From: Bog-756 sp963725395
GTDB lineage: Bacteria; Actinomycetota; Acidimicrobiia; Acidimicrobiales; RAAP-2
Assembly: GCA_963725395.1 (NCBI GenBank)
Contig: CAVRYH010000002.1
Location: 372,001 to 436,000 of the forward strand
DNA: 64,000 bases
Direction of reading: 5' to 3'
Shown: one piece after another, positions 1 to 7,609 of the stretch
Layout: the number at the start of each line of letters is the position of its first letter
Position numbering within the stretch: position 1 is the first letter of the stretch
Position numbers and translations under genes: made by a program
The notes under the pieces: model-generated
Database searches by the model: none
Told to the model about the DNA's origin: nothing
Seen by the model: only the letters and a program-made list of their open reading frames with translations

Positions 1-1
1 C

Positions 2-196
2 GGGTGGGCCGGGTCGCGGGGGCACAGCCTCGTCGATCTGGCCATCGCCTGGTTGGTGGCCAAGCCGGTGGTGGCCTCGGTGATCGCCGGTGCCACCAAG
101 GTCGACCAGGTGCGGGCCAATGTGGCCGCGGTCGGGTGGGAGCTCACCCCGGACGAGGTGGTCCAGATCGACGCACTCGCCCCGCTGACGACCTGA
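2..196 (+). CDS. Aldo/keto reductase, C-terminal fragment (gene enters from the left edge)
   Basis: Only the last 64 residues are in the window. The reading frame starting at base 2 gives HSLVDLAIAWLVAKP, then SVIAGATKVDQVRAN and a final TPDEVVQIDAL. This is the C-terminal end of the aldo/keto reductase TIM barrel: the last helices, with the IAGATKxxQVxxN segment that contacts NADP(H). Family members reduce aldehydes and ketones in the cytosol; the substrate cannot be told from this part. The family call is well supported, the specificity is unknown. Confidence 0.85.
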   Translation, partial: GWAGSRGHSLVDLAIAWLVAKPVVASVIAGATKVDQVRANVAAVGWELTPDEVVQIDALAPLTT

Positions 197-387
197 CCGG
201 CTGGCCCTGCAGCGGTCCAGGGAGGTCCGGCGGTGCGCCCCACACGGTCTGGGGGACCCTTGTTCTGCCTGTTCAGTGACGACAAATGGCCCGTGCCGCT
301 GTTCAGGCGCCGTGGGCTATCGTCAGCCTCTATCCACCCATGCGGCTGGTGCCCGAGAGGGGCCGCCGCCGACCACCCGGGAACACC

Positions 388-972
388 ATGAATGTCGTAG
401 TCAGCAACGTCAAAGGGGGCGTCGGCAAGACCACCACCGCGGTCTACCTGGCCGCCGCGGCCGTGGAGCGGGGCTGGGATCCCGTCCTGCTCATCGACTC
501 CGACCGCCAGGCCTCGTCGGCCGAGTGGATGGAGGAACGGCCGCTCGAGGGCGTCGACCTGGTGGAGGCGCCGTCCGAGCGGACGGTGGCGCGGGCCATG
601 AACGGGCATGAGGGCCTCGCCGTGATCGACACGCCCCCCGGGGACGAGCGGATCGTCCGGGCCACGCTCGACCGGGCGGACGCCGTGGTGATCCCGACCC
701 GGGCCGGTGGGGTCGAGTACTCCCGGGTGGTCGCCACCATCGACATGATCGGCGACAAGATCCCCTTCGGCATCGTGATCTCCGCGGCACGTCTCGGGAC
801 CAACGACCTGGACGAGGCCATCGGCTGGTGGACCGAGTCGAAGGTCCCGATCTGGGGGATCGTCCCCGAGCGGGTGGGGATCGCCTCGGGGCCGGAGGCC
901 CGGCTCTACCGCGAGGGCGTCGAGACCTACGCCGCCGTGCTGAAGCGGGCCCTCCGCAAGCGGAGCGGCTGA
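388..972 (+). CDS. ParA/MinD-like P-loop ATPase (orphan)
   Basis: A 194-residue protein starting at ATG 388, just before MNVVVSNVKGGVGKTTT. It has the deviant Walker A motif KGGVGKTT (residues 9-16) with the signature lysine, an LLIDSD segment at 35-40 and the DTPPG Walker A'/switch region at 81-85. These define the ParA/MinD/VirC1-type ATPases, which dimerise on ATP and position DNA or protein complexes. It is shorter than chromosomal ParA (about 260 or more) and has no ParB neighbour or parS-like site nearby, so it is unlikely to be the main chromosome partitioning ATPase. An upstream extension of the frame to 286 exists but lacks conserved sequence. Cargo unknown. Confidence 0.85.
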   Translation: MNVVVSNVKGGVGKTTTAVYLAAAAVERGWDPVLLIDSDRQASSAEWMEERPLEGVDLVEAPSERTVARAMNGHEGLAVIDTPPGDERIVRATLDRADAVVIPTRAGGVEYSRVVATIDMIGDKIPFGIVISAARLGTNDLDEAIGWWTESKVPIWGIVPERVGIASGPEARLYREGVETYAAVLKRALRKRSG

Positions 973-975
973 CGC

Positions 976-1368
976 TCAGCCGTCCATGTCGGCGGGCCCG
1001 GACGGCACGTCGACGGCGTGCTCTCGCAATGCACCGATCGGAACGATATCGAGGGCGCGCTCATGGGTCGATGCCAGCACGACGAAGGCGGCGGCACCGT
1101 CGTGGTAGGCCCGGAGCCAGTTGCGGGCCGTCACGCACCATCGGTCGCCGGGCACGAGCCCGGGGAACCGGTACTGGGGGACCGGGGTGCTGAGGTCGTT
1201 GCCGATACTGCGCTGGTGCTCGAGGAACTCGGCGGTGACCACCGCGCAGATGGTGTGGCTGCCCTGGTCCTGGGGCCCGGTCGTGCAGCACCCGTCTCGG
1301 AAGAACCCGGTCATGGGATCGGTGCCGCACGGCTCCAGCTCACCGCCGAGGACGTTCCGGTCGGTCAT
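976..1368 (-). CDS. DUF2237 family protein
   Basis: A 130-residue cytosolic protein. The start is placed at MTDRNVLGGELEPC; the frame continues 15 codons upstream without conserved sequence. The opening NVLGxxLxxC, the GFFRDGCC segment (residues 21-28), GSHTICAVVTxEFL (37-50), PGLVPGDRWCVTARNW (69-84) and APxVxLxxTHExAL-like end (95-105) match the DUF2237 family (COG3651). Several conserved Cys residues (14, 27, 28, 41, 78) could bind metal, but no reaction is known. It faces the ParA-like gene tail to tail with 3 bases between the stops and heads a group of minus-strand genes. Confidence 0.85.
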   Translation of the reverse strand: MTDRNVLGGELEPCGTDPMTGFFRDGCCTTGPQDQGSHTICAVVTAEFLEHQRSIGNDLSTPVPQYRFPGLVPGDRWCVTARNWLRAYHDGAAAFVVLASTHERALDIVPIGALREHAVDVPSGPADMDG

Positions 1369-1456
1369 CGCCCCGTGACCGTCCCACACCCGGCCACCAG
1401 GGGTCGCCACCACGGAGCCGGGCGACCGGCTGTCTGGCGGGGGTCCAGGGGCGGGC

Positions 1457-1702
1457 TCAGTTGTAGTCGTCCAGTGTCAGGCGGTCGCCGGTGCCCACCT
1501 CGGCCAGGCTGATCTCGTAGCCGTCGACCATGTCGATCTGTTGGAGGGCGTCGACGTGCCCGCGGCCCGTCCCGCTCCACTTGGCCCTGGCCAGGGTCTT
1601 GGCCTCCGCCAGGTCGCCCGCCACCACCAGGACCAGTTCGTGGTCCTCACCCATCCTGCCCTCGGACGGCCGGCCACCCAGGAATGCGGCGTACAGGTGC
1701 AT
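1457..1702 (-). CDS. DUF1543 domain protein
   Basis: A compact 81-residue protein beginning MHLYAAFLGGR. The pattern FLGGRPxEGRxGEDHELVLVVAGD, then AKWxGTGRGHVDALQQIDMVDGYEISL, fits the DUF1543 family of small soluble proteins of unknown function. The conserved HVD and VDGY segments are present. It lies 88 bases from the DUF2237 gene and 54 bases from the dehalogenase gene, all on the same strand, so they may be co-transcribed. Confidence 0.75.
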   Translation of the reverse strand: MHLYAAFLGGRPSEGRMGEDHELVLVVAGDLAEAKTLARAKWSGTGRGHVDALQQIDMVDGYEISLAEVGTGDRLTLDDYN

Positions 1703-1756
1703 GGCCCAACGATAGCGGCCGAGGCTGCCACCTCCCGGGCCTGGCGGTGCGGGTGC

Positions 1757-2665
1757 TCAGGTGGCGCGGACGAACCTGACGATGACCTCGGCGAGTTCGG
1801 GGCCGCGGTCCTCCTGGAGGAAATGGCCACCGCCGATGACGGTGGTGTGGTCCTGGTCTCGGGCCCCGGGTATACGGGCCTGGAGGACCCGATCGGAGCC
1901 GGCGGTGATCGGGTCACCGTCGCTGAACGCGGTCAGGAACGGCTTGTCGAACGTCTCGAGCACCTTCCATGCCACGCGGTTGGCGGCGGCGGCCGGGTCG
2001 TCGGGAGAGATCGGCACCAGCGTCGGGAACTGACGGGCGCCCTCCTTGAATGACTCGTCGGGGAACGGGGCGTCGTAGGCGGCGACCACCTCGGGGCTGA
2101 GGTCGGTCGTACAGCCGAAGTTGACGATGGTGCCCGCCGGGAAGTCCTCGACCTCCTGGGAGAAGGTGAGCCAGTTGTGGAAGGCCTCGCCCGGAGGCGT
2201 GTCGCCGGTGGGGAGGAAGGTGTTGGCCGCCACCACCCGGGCGAAGCGCCCCGGATGCTCGCCGACGAGGCGGAGTCCGATCAGGCCGCCCCAGTCCTGG
2301 CAGACAAGCGTGACCCCGGACAGGTCGAGCTCGTCGAAGAGCAGGCTCTTGGTCCACGCCACGTGGCGAGCGAACGTGTACTCGCCCCGGGGGGTGGGCT
2401 TGTCCGAGCGCCCGAACCCGACAAGGTCGGGGGCGATGGTGCGCAGACCGGCGGCGGTCAGGCCGGGGACCATGTGGCGGTAGAGGAAGCTCCAGGACGG
2501 TTCACCGTGGAGCAGCACGACGACCGGGCCGTCCTTCGGCCCCTCGTCCAGGTAGTGCATCCGTAGGGTGCCACCGTCCTGGTCGGGGACCTCCGCATAG
2601 TGGGGTGCCCACCCGTATCCGGGCAGTCCCTCGAAGCGGTCGTCTGGGGTGCGGAGCGTCTGCAT
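1757..2665 (-). CDS. Haloalkane dehalogenase, HLD-I (DhlA-like) subfamily
   Basis: A 302-residue alpha/beta hydrolase predicted to hydrolyse carbon-halogen bonds of haloalkanes to alcohols (EC 3.8.1.5) in the cytosol. Visible catalytic elements: oxyanion-hole motif HGEPSW (53-58), nucleophile elbow CQDWGG with Asp124 and halide-stabilising Trp125, a second candidate halide Trp at 165 (HNWLTF), catalytic acid Asp251 in FSDGDPIT and His281 in GGGHFLQED. This acid placement after strand 7 is that of the HLD-I group. The start at MQTLRTPDDRF is typical of that group. A close relative could be a fluoroacetate dehalogenase or epoxide hydrolase, but the DW pair and HGEPSW favour a dehalogenase. Confidence 0.88.
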   Translation of the reverse strand: MQTLRTPDDRFEGLPGYGWAPHYAEVPDQDGGTLRMHYLDEGPKDGPVVVLLHGEPSWSFLYRHMVPGLTAAGLRTIAPDLVGFGRSDKPTPRGEYTFARHVAWTKSLLFDELDLSGVTLVCQDWGGLIGLRLVGEHPGRFARVVAANTFLPTGDTPPGEAFHNWLTFSQEVEDFPAGTIVNFGCTTDLSPEVVAAYDAPFPDESFKEGARQFPTLVPISPDDPAAAANRVAWKVLETFDKPFLTAFSDGDPITAGSDRVLQARIPGARDQDHTTVIGGGHFLQEDRGPELAEVIVRFVRAT

Positions 2666-2793
2666 GGGGTGGGTCCACCTCTTCCTCGTGGGGCCGGACG
2701 CCCCTGGCGGCTGACACTACCGCTGCCAATTGATCGGCGAGGACACCGGTCGGCGGTGAGCGCCGCACCGGGCTGTGGCCGGAGGTCGCCGGA

Positions 2794-3567
2794 TCAGCGC
2801 TGCGCGTTCTTGACGAAGTCTGCGGTCCCGTGCCCGACCTCCAGTCGGGTCCCGGCGTGCCAGCTGCCCCGCAGGTGACGGCGGACCGCCGGCTCCCCGT
2901 CGGCCGTGGCTCGGGCGGCCGAGTGCCACAGGTCGGCGTGGTGGAAGAGCACGTCGCCGCGCTCCTGGTAGACGGCGATCTCACCCGGCACCCGTTCGAA
3001 CCCGGGCGGCATGCCGTCGGTCCCTCCTCGGTGGCTCCCCGGCAGCACCCGGAGGAATCCGTTGGCCGGGGAGGTGGGATCGAAGTGGATGGTGAAGGCG
3101 ACGCCCGGCCAGACGTCGAGGTGGGGTCCCGACTGGTGGTCGGTGTGCCAACCGATGCGCGAGTAGGCCGAGCCGAGGTCGGGCCGGGCATCCTGGTAGA
3201 CCACCCCGAACTGCTCGTAGTCGAGGAGCCATGCCGCCGGCCCGAGCAGGCGCCTGATCACCTCAGCCAGCTCCGGCCGGTGGACAAGGGCATCGGCGAG
3301 TGGCGAGGCCTGGGTGGCGAAGCACACGTAGTGGGCGAAGTGCCGACCGGCGATGGTGGCGTCCGGGTCGTCGAGGATCATGGTGGCGTGCCGCCGGTCG
3401 AGCACGCCGCCCGCCAGGTCCCGCTGCGCGGCGACCAGTTCGGCCTCGGCCCGGGCCAGCTCACGTTCGTCGATGGCACCGCGGAGAGTGGCGTACCCGT
3501 GAACGTCGAAGAAGGTCACGAGTTCATCCAGCTCGGCGGCGGTGAACGCACCACTGTCGGGGCTCAT
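2794..3567 (-). CDS. Phytanoyl-CoA dioxygenase (PhyH) family Fe(II)/2-oxoglutarate oxygenase
   Basis: 257 residues. The facial triad is visible as His141 and Asp143 in GWHTDHQSG and His215 in LFHHADLWHSA; Arg233 (RRHLRGSW) is placed to bind the 2-oxoglutarate carboxylate. The core segment NGFLRVLPGSHR (169-180) is characteristic of PhyH-family enzymes, which hydroxylate or halogenate small molecules and lipids. The substrate cannot be inferred. It is divergent to ilvD with about 140 bases between the starts, and is 128 bases upstream of the haloalkane dehalogenase on the same strand. Confidence 0.85.
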   Translation of the reverse strand: MSPDSGAFTAAELDELVTFFDVHGYATLRGAIDERELARAEAELVAAQRDLAGGVLDRRHATMILDDPDATIAGRHFAHYVCFATQASPLADALVHRPELAEVIRRLLGPAAWLLDYEQFGVVYQDARPDLGSAYSRIGWHTDHQSGPHLDVWPGVAFTIHFDPTSPANGFLRVLPGSHRGGTDGMPPGFERVPGEIAVYQERGDVLFHHADLWHSAARATADGEPAVRRHLRGSWHAGTRLEVGHGTADFVKNAQR

Positions 3568-3705
3568 CGGACCGACCCCCTCTCCTCACCTGGCGCCGTG
3601 CTCACCGCGGTCAATCGTAGGCGGCCGGCCACGGGCAGCCAGCGGGCCCTGGGGCCGGCCCCCACCGGTTACCCGGCCATCGCCGGACGCCGTACCATGC
3701 AGGGC

Positions 3706-5421
3706 ATGAGCGACGACGTGGGCACCGACCCGTCCGAGGAGCCACTGGTCGGCATCAAGCCGCGTAGCTTCGAGGTGACCGACGGCCCCACCCGGGCCCC
3801 CGCCCGGGCCATGCTCCGGGCGGTCGGGATGACCGACGCCGACTGGGACAAACCGCAGATCGGCGTGGCCTCGTCGTGGAACGAGGTCACACCGTGCAAC
3901 ATGCCGCTCGACCGCCTGGCCAAGCGGGCCAAGGAGGGGGTGCGCGAGGCGGGGGGCTTCCCCCTCGAGTTCGTGACCATCGCCGTGTCCGACGGGATCT
4001 CCATGGGCCACGAGGGGATGCGTGCCTCGCTGGTGAGCCGTGAGGTAATCGCCGACTCCGTCGAGACGATGATGCACGCCGAGCGGTTCGACGGCCTCGT
4101 CACCTTGGCCGGTTGCGACAAGTCGCTCCCCGGGATGTTGATGGCGGCAGCCCGGCTCAACCTGCCCAGCGCCTTCCTCTACGGGGGCTCGATCCTCCCG
4201 GGGCGGGTCCGCGACCGGGCGCTCGACATCACCTCGGTGTTCGAGGCGGTCGGTGCCCATGCCGTCGATGCGCTGACCGACGAGGAGCTGAGTCTCATCG
4301 AGCACAACGCATGTCCCACCGAGGGATCGTGCGCTGGCATGTTCACCGCCAACACCATGGCCTCGGTGGCCGAGGCCCTGGGTATGGCTCTCCCGGGGAG
4401 CTCCTCGGCTCCGGCGGTCGACCGCCGGCGGGACGACGCCGCCTTCCGGACGGGCCAGGCAGTGGTCGAGCTCCTCCGGGCCGGGATTCGCCCGCGTCAG
4501 GTGATGACCAAGCAGGCCTTCGAGAACGCCATCGCCGTCACCATGGCCCTCGGCGGCTCGACCAACGCCGTGCTCCACCTCTTGGCCATCGCCCACGAGG
4601 CCCGGGTCGAACTGGAGCTCGACGACTTCAACAAGGTGGCTGCCCGGGTCCCGCACCTGGCCGACACCAAGCCCCACGGGAAGTACCACATGGCCGACAT
4701 CGACCGCATCGGGGGGGTCCCGGTCGTGATGCGCGAGTTGCTGGAGGCCGGGTTGCTGCACGGCGACTGCCTCACGGCGACCGGCCGGACGGTGGCCGAG
4801 AACCTGGCCGTCCTCGACCCGCCGGCCCCCGACGGCGACGTGGTCCACCGGATGGACGATCCCATCCACACCCAGGGAGGGATCGCCGTGCTGACCGGCT
4901 CGCTCGCTCCCAACGGCGCCGTGGTCAAGGTGGCCGGCATCGACCAGCTGACCTTCGACGGCACGGCCCGGGTGTTCGACGGCGAGGACCTGGCCATGGA
5001 GGCCATCCTGGCCGGGTCGATCGAACCGAACACGGTGGTGGTCATCCGCTACGAGGGCCCCAAGGGCGGCCCGGGCATGCGCGAGATGCTGGCCGTCACC
5101 GGCGCCATGAAGGGTGTCGGGAGGGGAGGGGACTGTGCCCTCGTGACCGACGGCCGGTTCTCCGGGGGCACCCACGGGTTCTGCATCGGCCACGTGGCGC
5201 CCGAGGCGGTCGACGGCGGCCCGATCGGTCTGGTGGCGGACGGCGACCGCATCGTGGTGGACGTCGTCAACCACACCATCGACCTGATCGTGCCGCCCGA
5301 GGAGCTCGAGCGCCGTCGCAGCGGGCTGAAGCACCCAGCCCCCCGTTACACGACCGGCGTGCTGGCCAAGTACGCCCGGTTGGTGACAGGAGCCGAGCGC
5401 GGTGCGGTTACCGAGCCCTAG
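3706..5421 (+). CDS. ilvD: Dihydroxy-acid dehydratase
   Basis: 571 residues, EC 4.2.1.9: dehydrates 2,3-dihydroxy-isovalerate and 2,3-dihydroxy-3-methylvalerate to the keto acids of valine and isoleucine. Fe-S cysteines are visible at 64 (TPCNMPL), 137 (AGCDKSLPGM) and 209 (PTEGSCAGMFTANTM), the three ligands of [2Fe-2S]-type enzymes. GGSTNAVLHLLAIAHEA and the C-terminal VTDGRFSGGTHGFCIGH are family hallmarks. The start at 3706 (MSDDVGTD) follows a short purine-rich stretch; ATG 3697 in the same frame is an alternative. Length matches the family. It supplies the step after ilvC, which is encoded about 4.6 kb downstream. Confidence 0.96.
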   Translation: MSDDVGTDPSEEPLVGIKPRSFEVTDGPTRAPARAMLRAVGMTDADWDKPQIGVASSWNEVTPCNMPLDRLAKRAKEGVREAGGFPLEFVTIAVSDGISMGHEGMRASLVSREVIADSVETMMHAERFDGLVTLAGCDKSLPGMLMAAARLNLPSAFLYGGSILPGRVRDRALDITSVFEAVGAHAVDALTDEELSLIEHNACPTEGSCAGMFTANTMASVAEALGMALPGSSSAPAVDRRRDDAAFRTGQAVVELLRAGIRPRQVMTKQAFENAIAVTMALGGSTNAVLHLLAIAHEARVELELDDFNKVAARVPHLADTKPHGKYHMADIDRIGGVPVVMRELLEAGLLHGDCLTATGRTVAENLAVLDPPAPDGDVVHRMDDPIHTQGGIAVLTGSLAPNGAVVKVAGIDQLTFDGTARVFDGEDLAMEAILAGSIEPNTVVVIRYEGPKGGPGMREMLAVTGAMKGVGRGGDCALVTDGRFSGGTHGFCIGHVAPEAVDGGPIGLVADGDRIVVDVVNHTIDLIVPPEELERRRSGLKHPAPRYTTGVLAKYARLVTGAERGAVTEP

Positions 5422-5448
5422 GCCCGACAGCACGGCGGGGTAGCGCCG

Positions 5449-5904
5449 GTGGTCACCTGGGCGGCGTTCCACGACGCGGATCCCGCACTGGCCGAACTGG
5501 CCGAGGGGCGCCTCGACCGCGACGGGCTGGTGGCGGTCGGGACCCTGCGGGCCAACGGGTGGCCGCGCATCAGCCCGGTCGAACCGCTGATCGTGGAGGG
5601 CCGGCTCTGTCTGGGGATGATGTGGCAGTCGCGCAAGGCGCTCGACCTCCGACGGGACCCGCGCTGCGTCGTCCACAGCACCGTCCACGACAAGACGGGG
5701 ACGGAGGGGGACGTGAAGATCTACGGCCGGGCCGAGGAGATCGAGGACCCCGGAGGACGGGAGCAGTACTGCCGGGCCCTCGAGCGGCGAATCGGTTGGC
5801 GGCCCGACGGCGACTTCCACCTCTTCACCGTCGATGTGACCGAGGTGGCCTACTTCGCGGTCGAGGGATCAGGGCACGAGGTGCGGACCTGGCGAGCGCC
5901 CTGA
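5449..5904 (+). CDS. Pyridoxamine 5'-phosphate oxidase-fold (PPOX) flavoprotein
   Basis: 151 residues from a GTG start, 27 bases after ilvD. The sequence LVAVGTLRANGWPRISPVEPLIVEGRLCLGMMWQSRKAL has the split-barrel PPOX pattern: a first strand ending VGTLRxNGxPRxSPV, then a loop of the kind that binds the FMN or F420 phosphate. Family members are FMN oxidases, F420-dependent reductases or heme-binding proteins. In actinobacteria this short form is often F420-linked, but nothing here decides the cofactor. Likely cytosolic. Confidence 0.75.
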   Translation: MVTWAAFHDADPALAELAEGRLDRDGLVAVGTLRANGWPRISPVEPLIVEGRLCLGMMWQSRKALDLRRDPRCVVHSTVHDKTGTEGDVKIYGRAEEIEDPGGREQYCRALERRIGWRPDGDFHLFTVDVTEVAYFAVEGSGHEVRTWRAP

Positions 5905-6006
5905 GGGCGGGGTAGCTCGAGTGCCGATCGCCCGAGCACCCTCGAGCCAACCCAAGGCCATGGGGATGGCGCCCTGGAGGGTCGGCATCGTCGTACCGAG
6001 GCGCGA

Positions 6007-7089
6007 TCAGCGGACCCCGGAGCCGGCGGCGCCACGGGCTCGCCATCTCCTCACAGCGAGCCAGGCGCCGAGAAGGGCGAGTACCAGCACCGGCAGGGCC
6101 AACGCGTCGGGAACCTCAGGGAGGTTCTGGCCCGGGTCCTGGTCGGTGCCGCCGGCCGGGGGCGGCAGTGTGGGGGGCGGCACTGTCGAGTCCATGGTGC
6201 CCCGGAAGATGGCGCCGACCGCGTTGGCCAGCAGATACCCGTCACCGTCGGTCACCGGCGTGAGCCCCACCACCGGTGGACCGGTGCCGCTCCGAGCGGT
6301 CGAGCCGTGGAAGTGGGCGTCCCCGAAGCAGAACACGCCGCCATCGGCCGCCACCAGCCAGTAGCCACCCCCGTCGGGGGTGGCGGCCATGCCCACGATC
6401 GGCTTGTTGAGGTGCGTCGACCCCATCGAGCCGTGGAATCGTGCGTCCCCGAAGCTGAGCACGCCGCCATCTGAGCCGACCAGCCAGTAGCCACCCCCGT
6501 CGGGGGTGGCGGCCATGCCCACGATCGGGCCGGCCAGACGCTCACCAACCGCCGATCCGTGGAATCGGGCATCCCCTCCGGTGAACACCCCGCCGTCGGC
6601 ACCGACCAGCCAGTAGCCACCCCCGTCGGGGGTGGCGGCCATCCCCACGATCCGTTTGTGGAGACGGACCCTCGCCGCCGATCCGTGGAATCGGGCATCC
6701 CCTCCGGTGAACACCCCGCCGTCGGCACCGACCAGCCAGTAGCCACCCCCGTCGGGGGTGGCGGCCATGCCGACGATTCGCTGGTTGAGGTGAAGCGTCG
6801 CGGCCGACCCGTGGAAGCGGGCGTCGCCGAAGGTGAACACTCCGCCGTCGGCGCCGACGAGCCAGTAGCCACCCCCGTCGGGGGTGGCGGCGATACCGAC
6901 GATGAGTGAGCGCAGCACGGGCGGAGAGGTGTCGACGGCGCCGGCATCCGCCGTCGACGCCGCGGCGAGCATGCCGGTGGCCGCGCAGAGCATGGCCACG
7001 ACTACGGCAGTGGTCCGGGACCGCCATGGGCGTCGCCGCGTGAGAACGCCGGGACGGGTCCGTGGTGAGTCGGTCGCTCGTCCCGGCAT
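6007..7089 (-). CDS. Secreted YWLV-repeat (propeller-like) protein with PEVP C-terminal sorting signal
   Basis: 360 residues from ATG 7089, preceded by a good ribosome binding site (GAAGGGG). An Arg-rich n-region and hydrophobic segment ending near TADAGA form a signal peptide. Then come five regular 42-residue repeats (consensus VGMAATPDGGGYWLVGADGG, then VFTFGDARFHGS) and a degenerate sixth. This layout suggests a beta-propeller or solenoid; the ligand is unknown. A Pro-rich linker leads to PEVP (residues 324-327), a hydrophobic stretch and an Arg-rich tail (RRWRAR). That three-part tail has the architecture of exosortase substrates and recurs in two other proteins of the window. Candidate PHO-box repeats lie 124-167 bases upstream of the start. 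Confidence 0.8.
   Translation of the reverse strand: MPGRATDSPRTRPGVLTRRRPWRSRTTAVVVAMLCAATGMLAAASTADAGAVDTSPPVLRSLIVGIAATPDGGGYWLVGADGGVFTFGDARFHGSAATLHLNQRIVGMAATPDGGGYWLVGADGGVFTGGDARFHGSAARVRLHKRIVGMAATPDGGGYWLVGADGGVFTGGDARFHGSAVGERLAGPIVGMAATPDGGGYWLVGSDGGVLSFGDARFHGSMGSTHLNKPIVGMAATPDGGGYWLVAADGGVFCFGDAHFHGSTARSGTGPPVVGLTPVTDGDGYLLANAVGAIFRGTMDSTVPPPTLPPPAGGTDQDPGQNLPEVPDALALPVLVLALLGAWLAVRRWRARGAAGSGVR
6361..6894 (-). repeat. Five 126-bp tandem coding repeats with an embedded GC palindrome
   Basis: Inside the gene on the minus strand, a nearly invariant stretch starting GTAGCCACCCCCG recurs at 6361, 6487, 6613, 6739 and 6865, exactly 126 bases (42 codons) apart. Each copy holds the inverted repeat CCACCCCCG / CGGGGGTGG. 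The period matches the protein repeat, so this is a coding repeat array; the strict conservation of one segment against variable flanks may reflect recent repeat exchange. Confidence 0.9.
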
Positions 7090-7109
7090 GTCCCCTTCTC
7101 GATCGACGG

Positions 7110-7127
7110 GCCTGGTACTTACCAGGC
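7110..7127 (-). promoter_or_regulatory. Palindrome in the 5' leader of the YWLV-repeat gene
   Basis: GCCTGGTA, two bases, TACCAGGC: a perfect 8-bp inverted repeat 21 bases before the ATG at 7089. A related TTACCAGGTA lies near 7168. It may be an operator or a leader hairpin next to the ribosome binding site; no regulator can be named. Confidence 0.4.
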
Positions 7128-7212
7128 GACGGTTCAACCGCCCCCTGGCCCCAGGCAGAGGCCAAAAATTACCAGGTAGGAAGCGGTCTGATCCGCTGAT
7201 CTGGCCCTCCCC

Positions 7213-7256
7213 GGTGACCGTTGCGCGACATCGGTGTGAACTCTTCGTGACACGGT
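7213..7256 (-). promoter_or_regulatory. Candidate PHO box, four 11-bp direct repeats (minus-strand sense)
   Basis: On the plus strand the units begin GGTGACC (7213), CGCGACA (7224), TGTGAAC (7235) and CGTGACA (7246), exactly 11 bases apart; read on the minus strand these are GTTCAC-like heads. Actinobacterial PhoP binds 11-bp direct repeats of GTTCACC type. The array points toward the PEVP-tailed gene starting at 7089. Binding is inferred only from the pattern. Confidence 0.45.
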
Positions 7257-7326
7257 GGCCGAGCCCATGGCAGACGGACCACACGCCCTTCGGAGCACCG
7301 ATCTGTCCGGGGCAGACGGCCAGACC

Positions 7327-7355
7327 TTGTCGGCGGTGGTCCCGGCGTGTAAGAC
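7327..7355 (+). promoter_or_regulatory. Possible promoter of the ilvB leader
   Basis: TTGTCG (7327-7332) and TAAGAC (7350-7355) are separated by 17 bases, the spacing of a housekeeping sigma factor promoter. Transcription would begin about 5-10 bases later, at or just before the leader ATG at 7366, so the leader peptide would be translated from a leaderless or nearly leaderless mRNA, which is common in actinobacteria. Confidence 0.45.
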
Positions 7356-7365
7356 TGTACAAACC

Positions 7366-7416
7366 ATGACGAGGATCCCGCTGGCCCGACGCATCATCCT
7401 GGTACTCGTTTCGTAG
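7366..7416 (+). CDS. ilvB leader peptide (attenuation peptide)
   Basis: A 16-residue open frame, MTRIPLARRIILVLVS, ends 193 bases before ilvB. Nine of the 16 residues are Ile, Leu or Val (3 Ile, 3 Leu and 2 Val) or sit beside them in an uninterrupted IILVLV run, exactly the products of the downstream pathway. It is followed by a GC hairpin and then a perfect terminator hairpin with T-run. This is the classic layout of transcription attenuation: starvation for charged Ile, Leu or Val tRNA stalls the ribosome in the IILVLV run and prevents termination. Function is inferred from sequence; it is too short to be an enzyme. Confidence 0.85.
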   Translation: MTRIPLARRIILVLVS

Positions 7417-7449
7417 CGCACGCGACGCTCTCTCGCTGTGTGCGCTTTC

Positions 7450-7475
7450 CGACCTCCCAGATGGGAGGTCGTTTT
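7450..7475 (+). terminator. Attenuator (intrinsic terminator) in the ilvBNC leader
   Basis: CGACCTCCC (7450-7458), loop AGAT, GGGAGGTCG (7463-7471), followed by TTTT. The stem is 9 bp and perfect. An earlier stem can form between GCGCAC (7416-7421) and GTGCGC (7440-7445), starting at the leader-peptide stop codon, so ribosome position could influence which structures form. Confidence 0.85.
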
Positions 7476-7609
7476 CATGTCCCGGCAGGAGTACGCACTT
7501 ACGAAATCGCAGCGACCGGGGCGGGCGGAGGACCGAAGAGCCGAATCAACTCGGCACCAGCCACACAGGACAAGAGCAACAGAATAGAAAGAGCACAAGG
7601 GAGCACCCG

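Noticed and set aside
3586..5820. A 744-codon open frame on the minus strand opposite ilvD
   Set aside because: ilvD on the plus strand is certain. The antisense frame is rich in His, Arg, Gly and Pro and has no motifs; it is a GC-rich shadow.
4113..5915. A 600-codon plus-strand frame overlapping ilvD and the PPOX gene
   Set aside because: Arg/Gly/Pro-rich composition and overlap with two well-supported genes in another frame.
6361..6894. Regularly spaced repeats considered as a CRISPR array
   Set aside because: The period is an exact multiple of three, the spacers encode homologous protein segments, and the whole array lies inside one open frame with a signal peptide.
7110..7180. Possible riboswitch in the leader of the YWLV-repeat gene
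   Set aside because: Only a short palindrome and a partial repeat of it; no match to a known aptamer core. Reported as a palindrome only.
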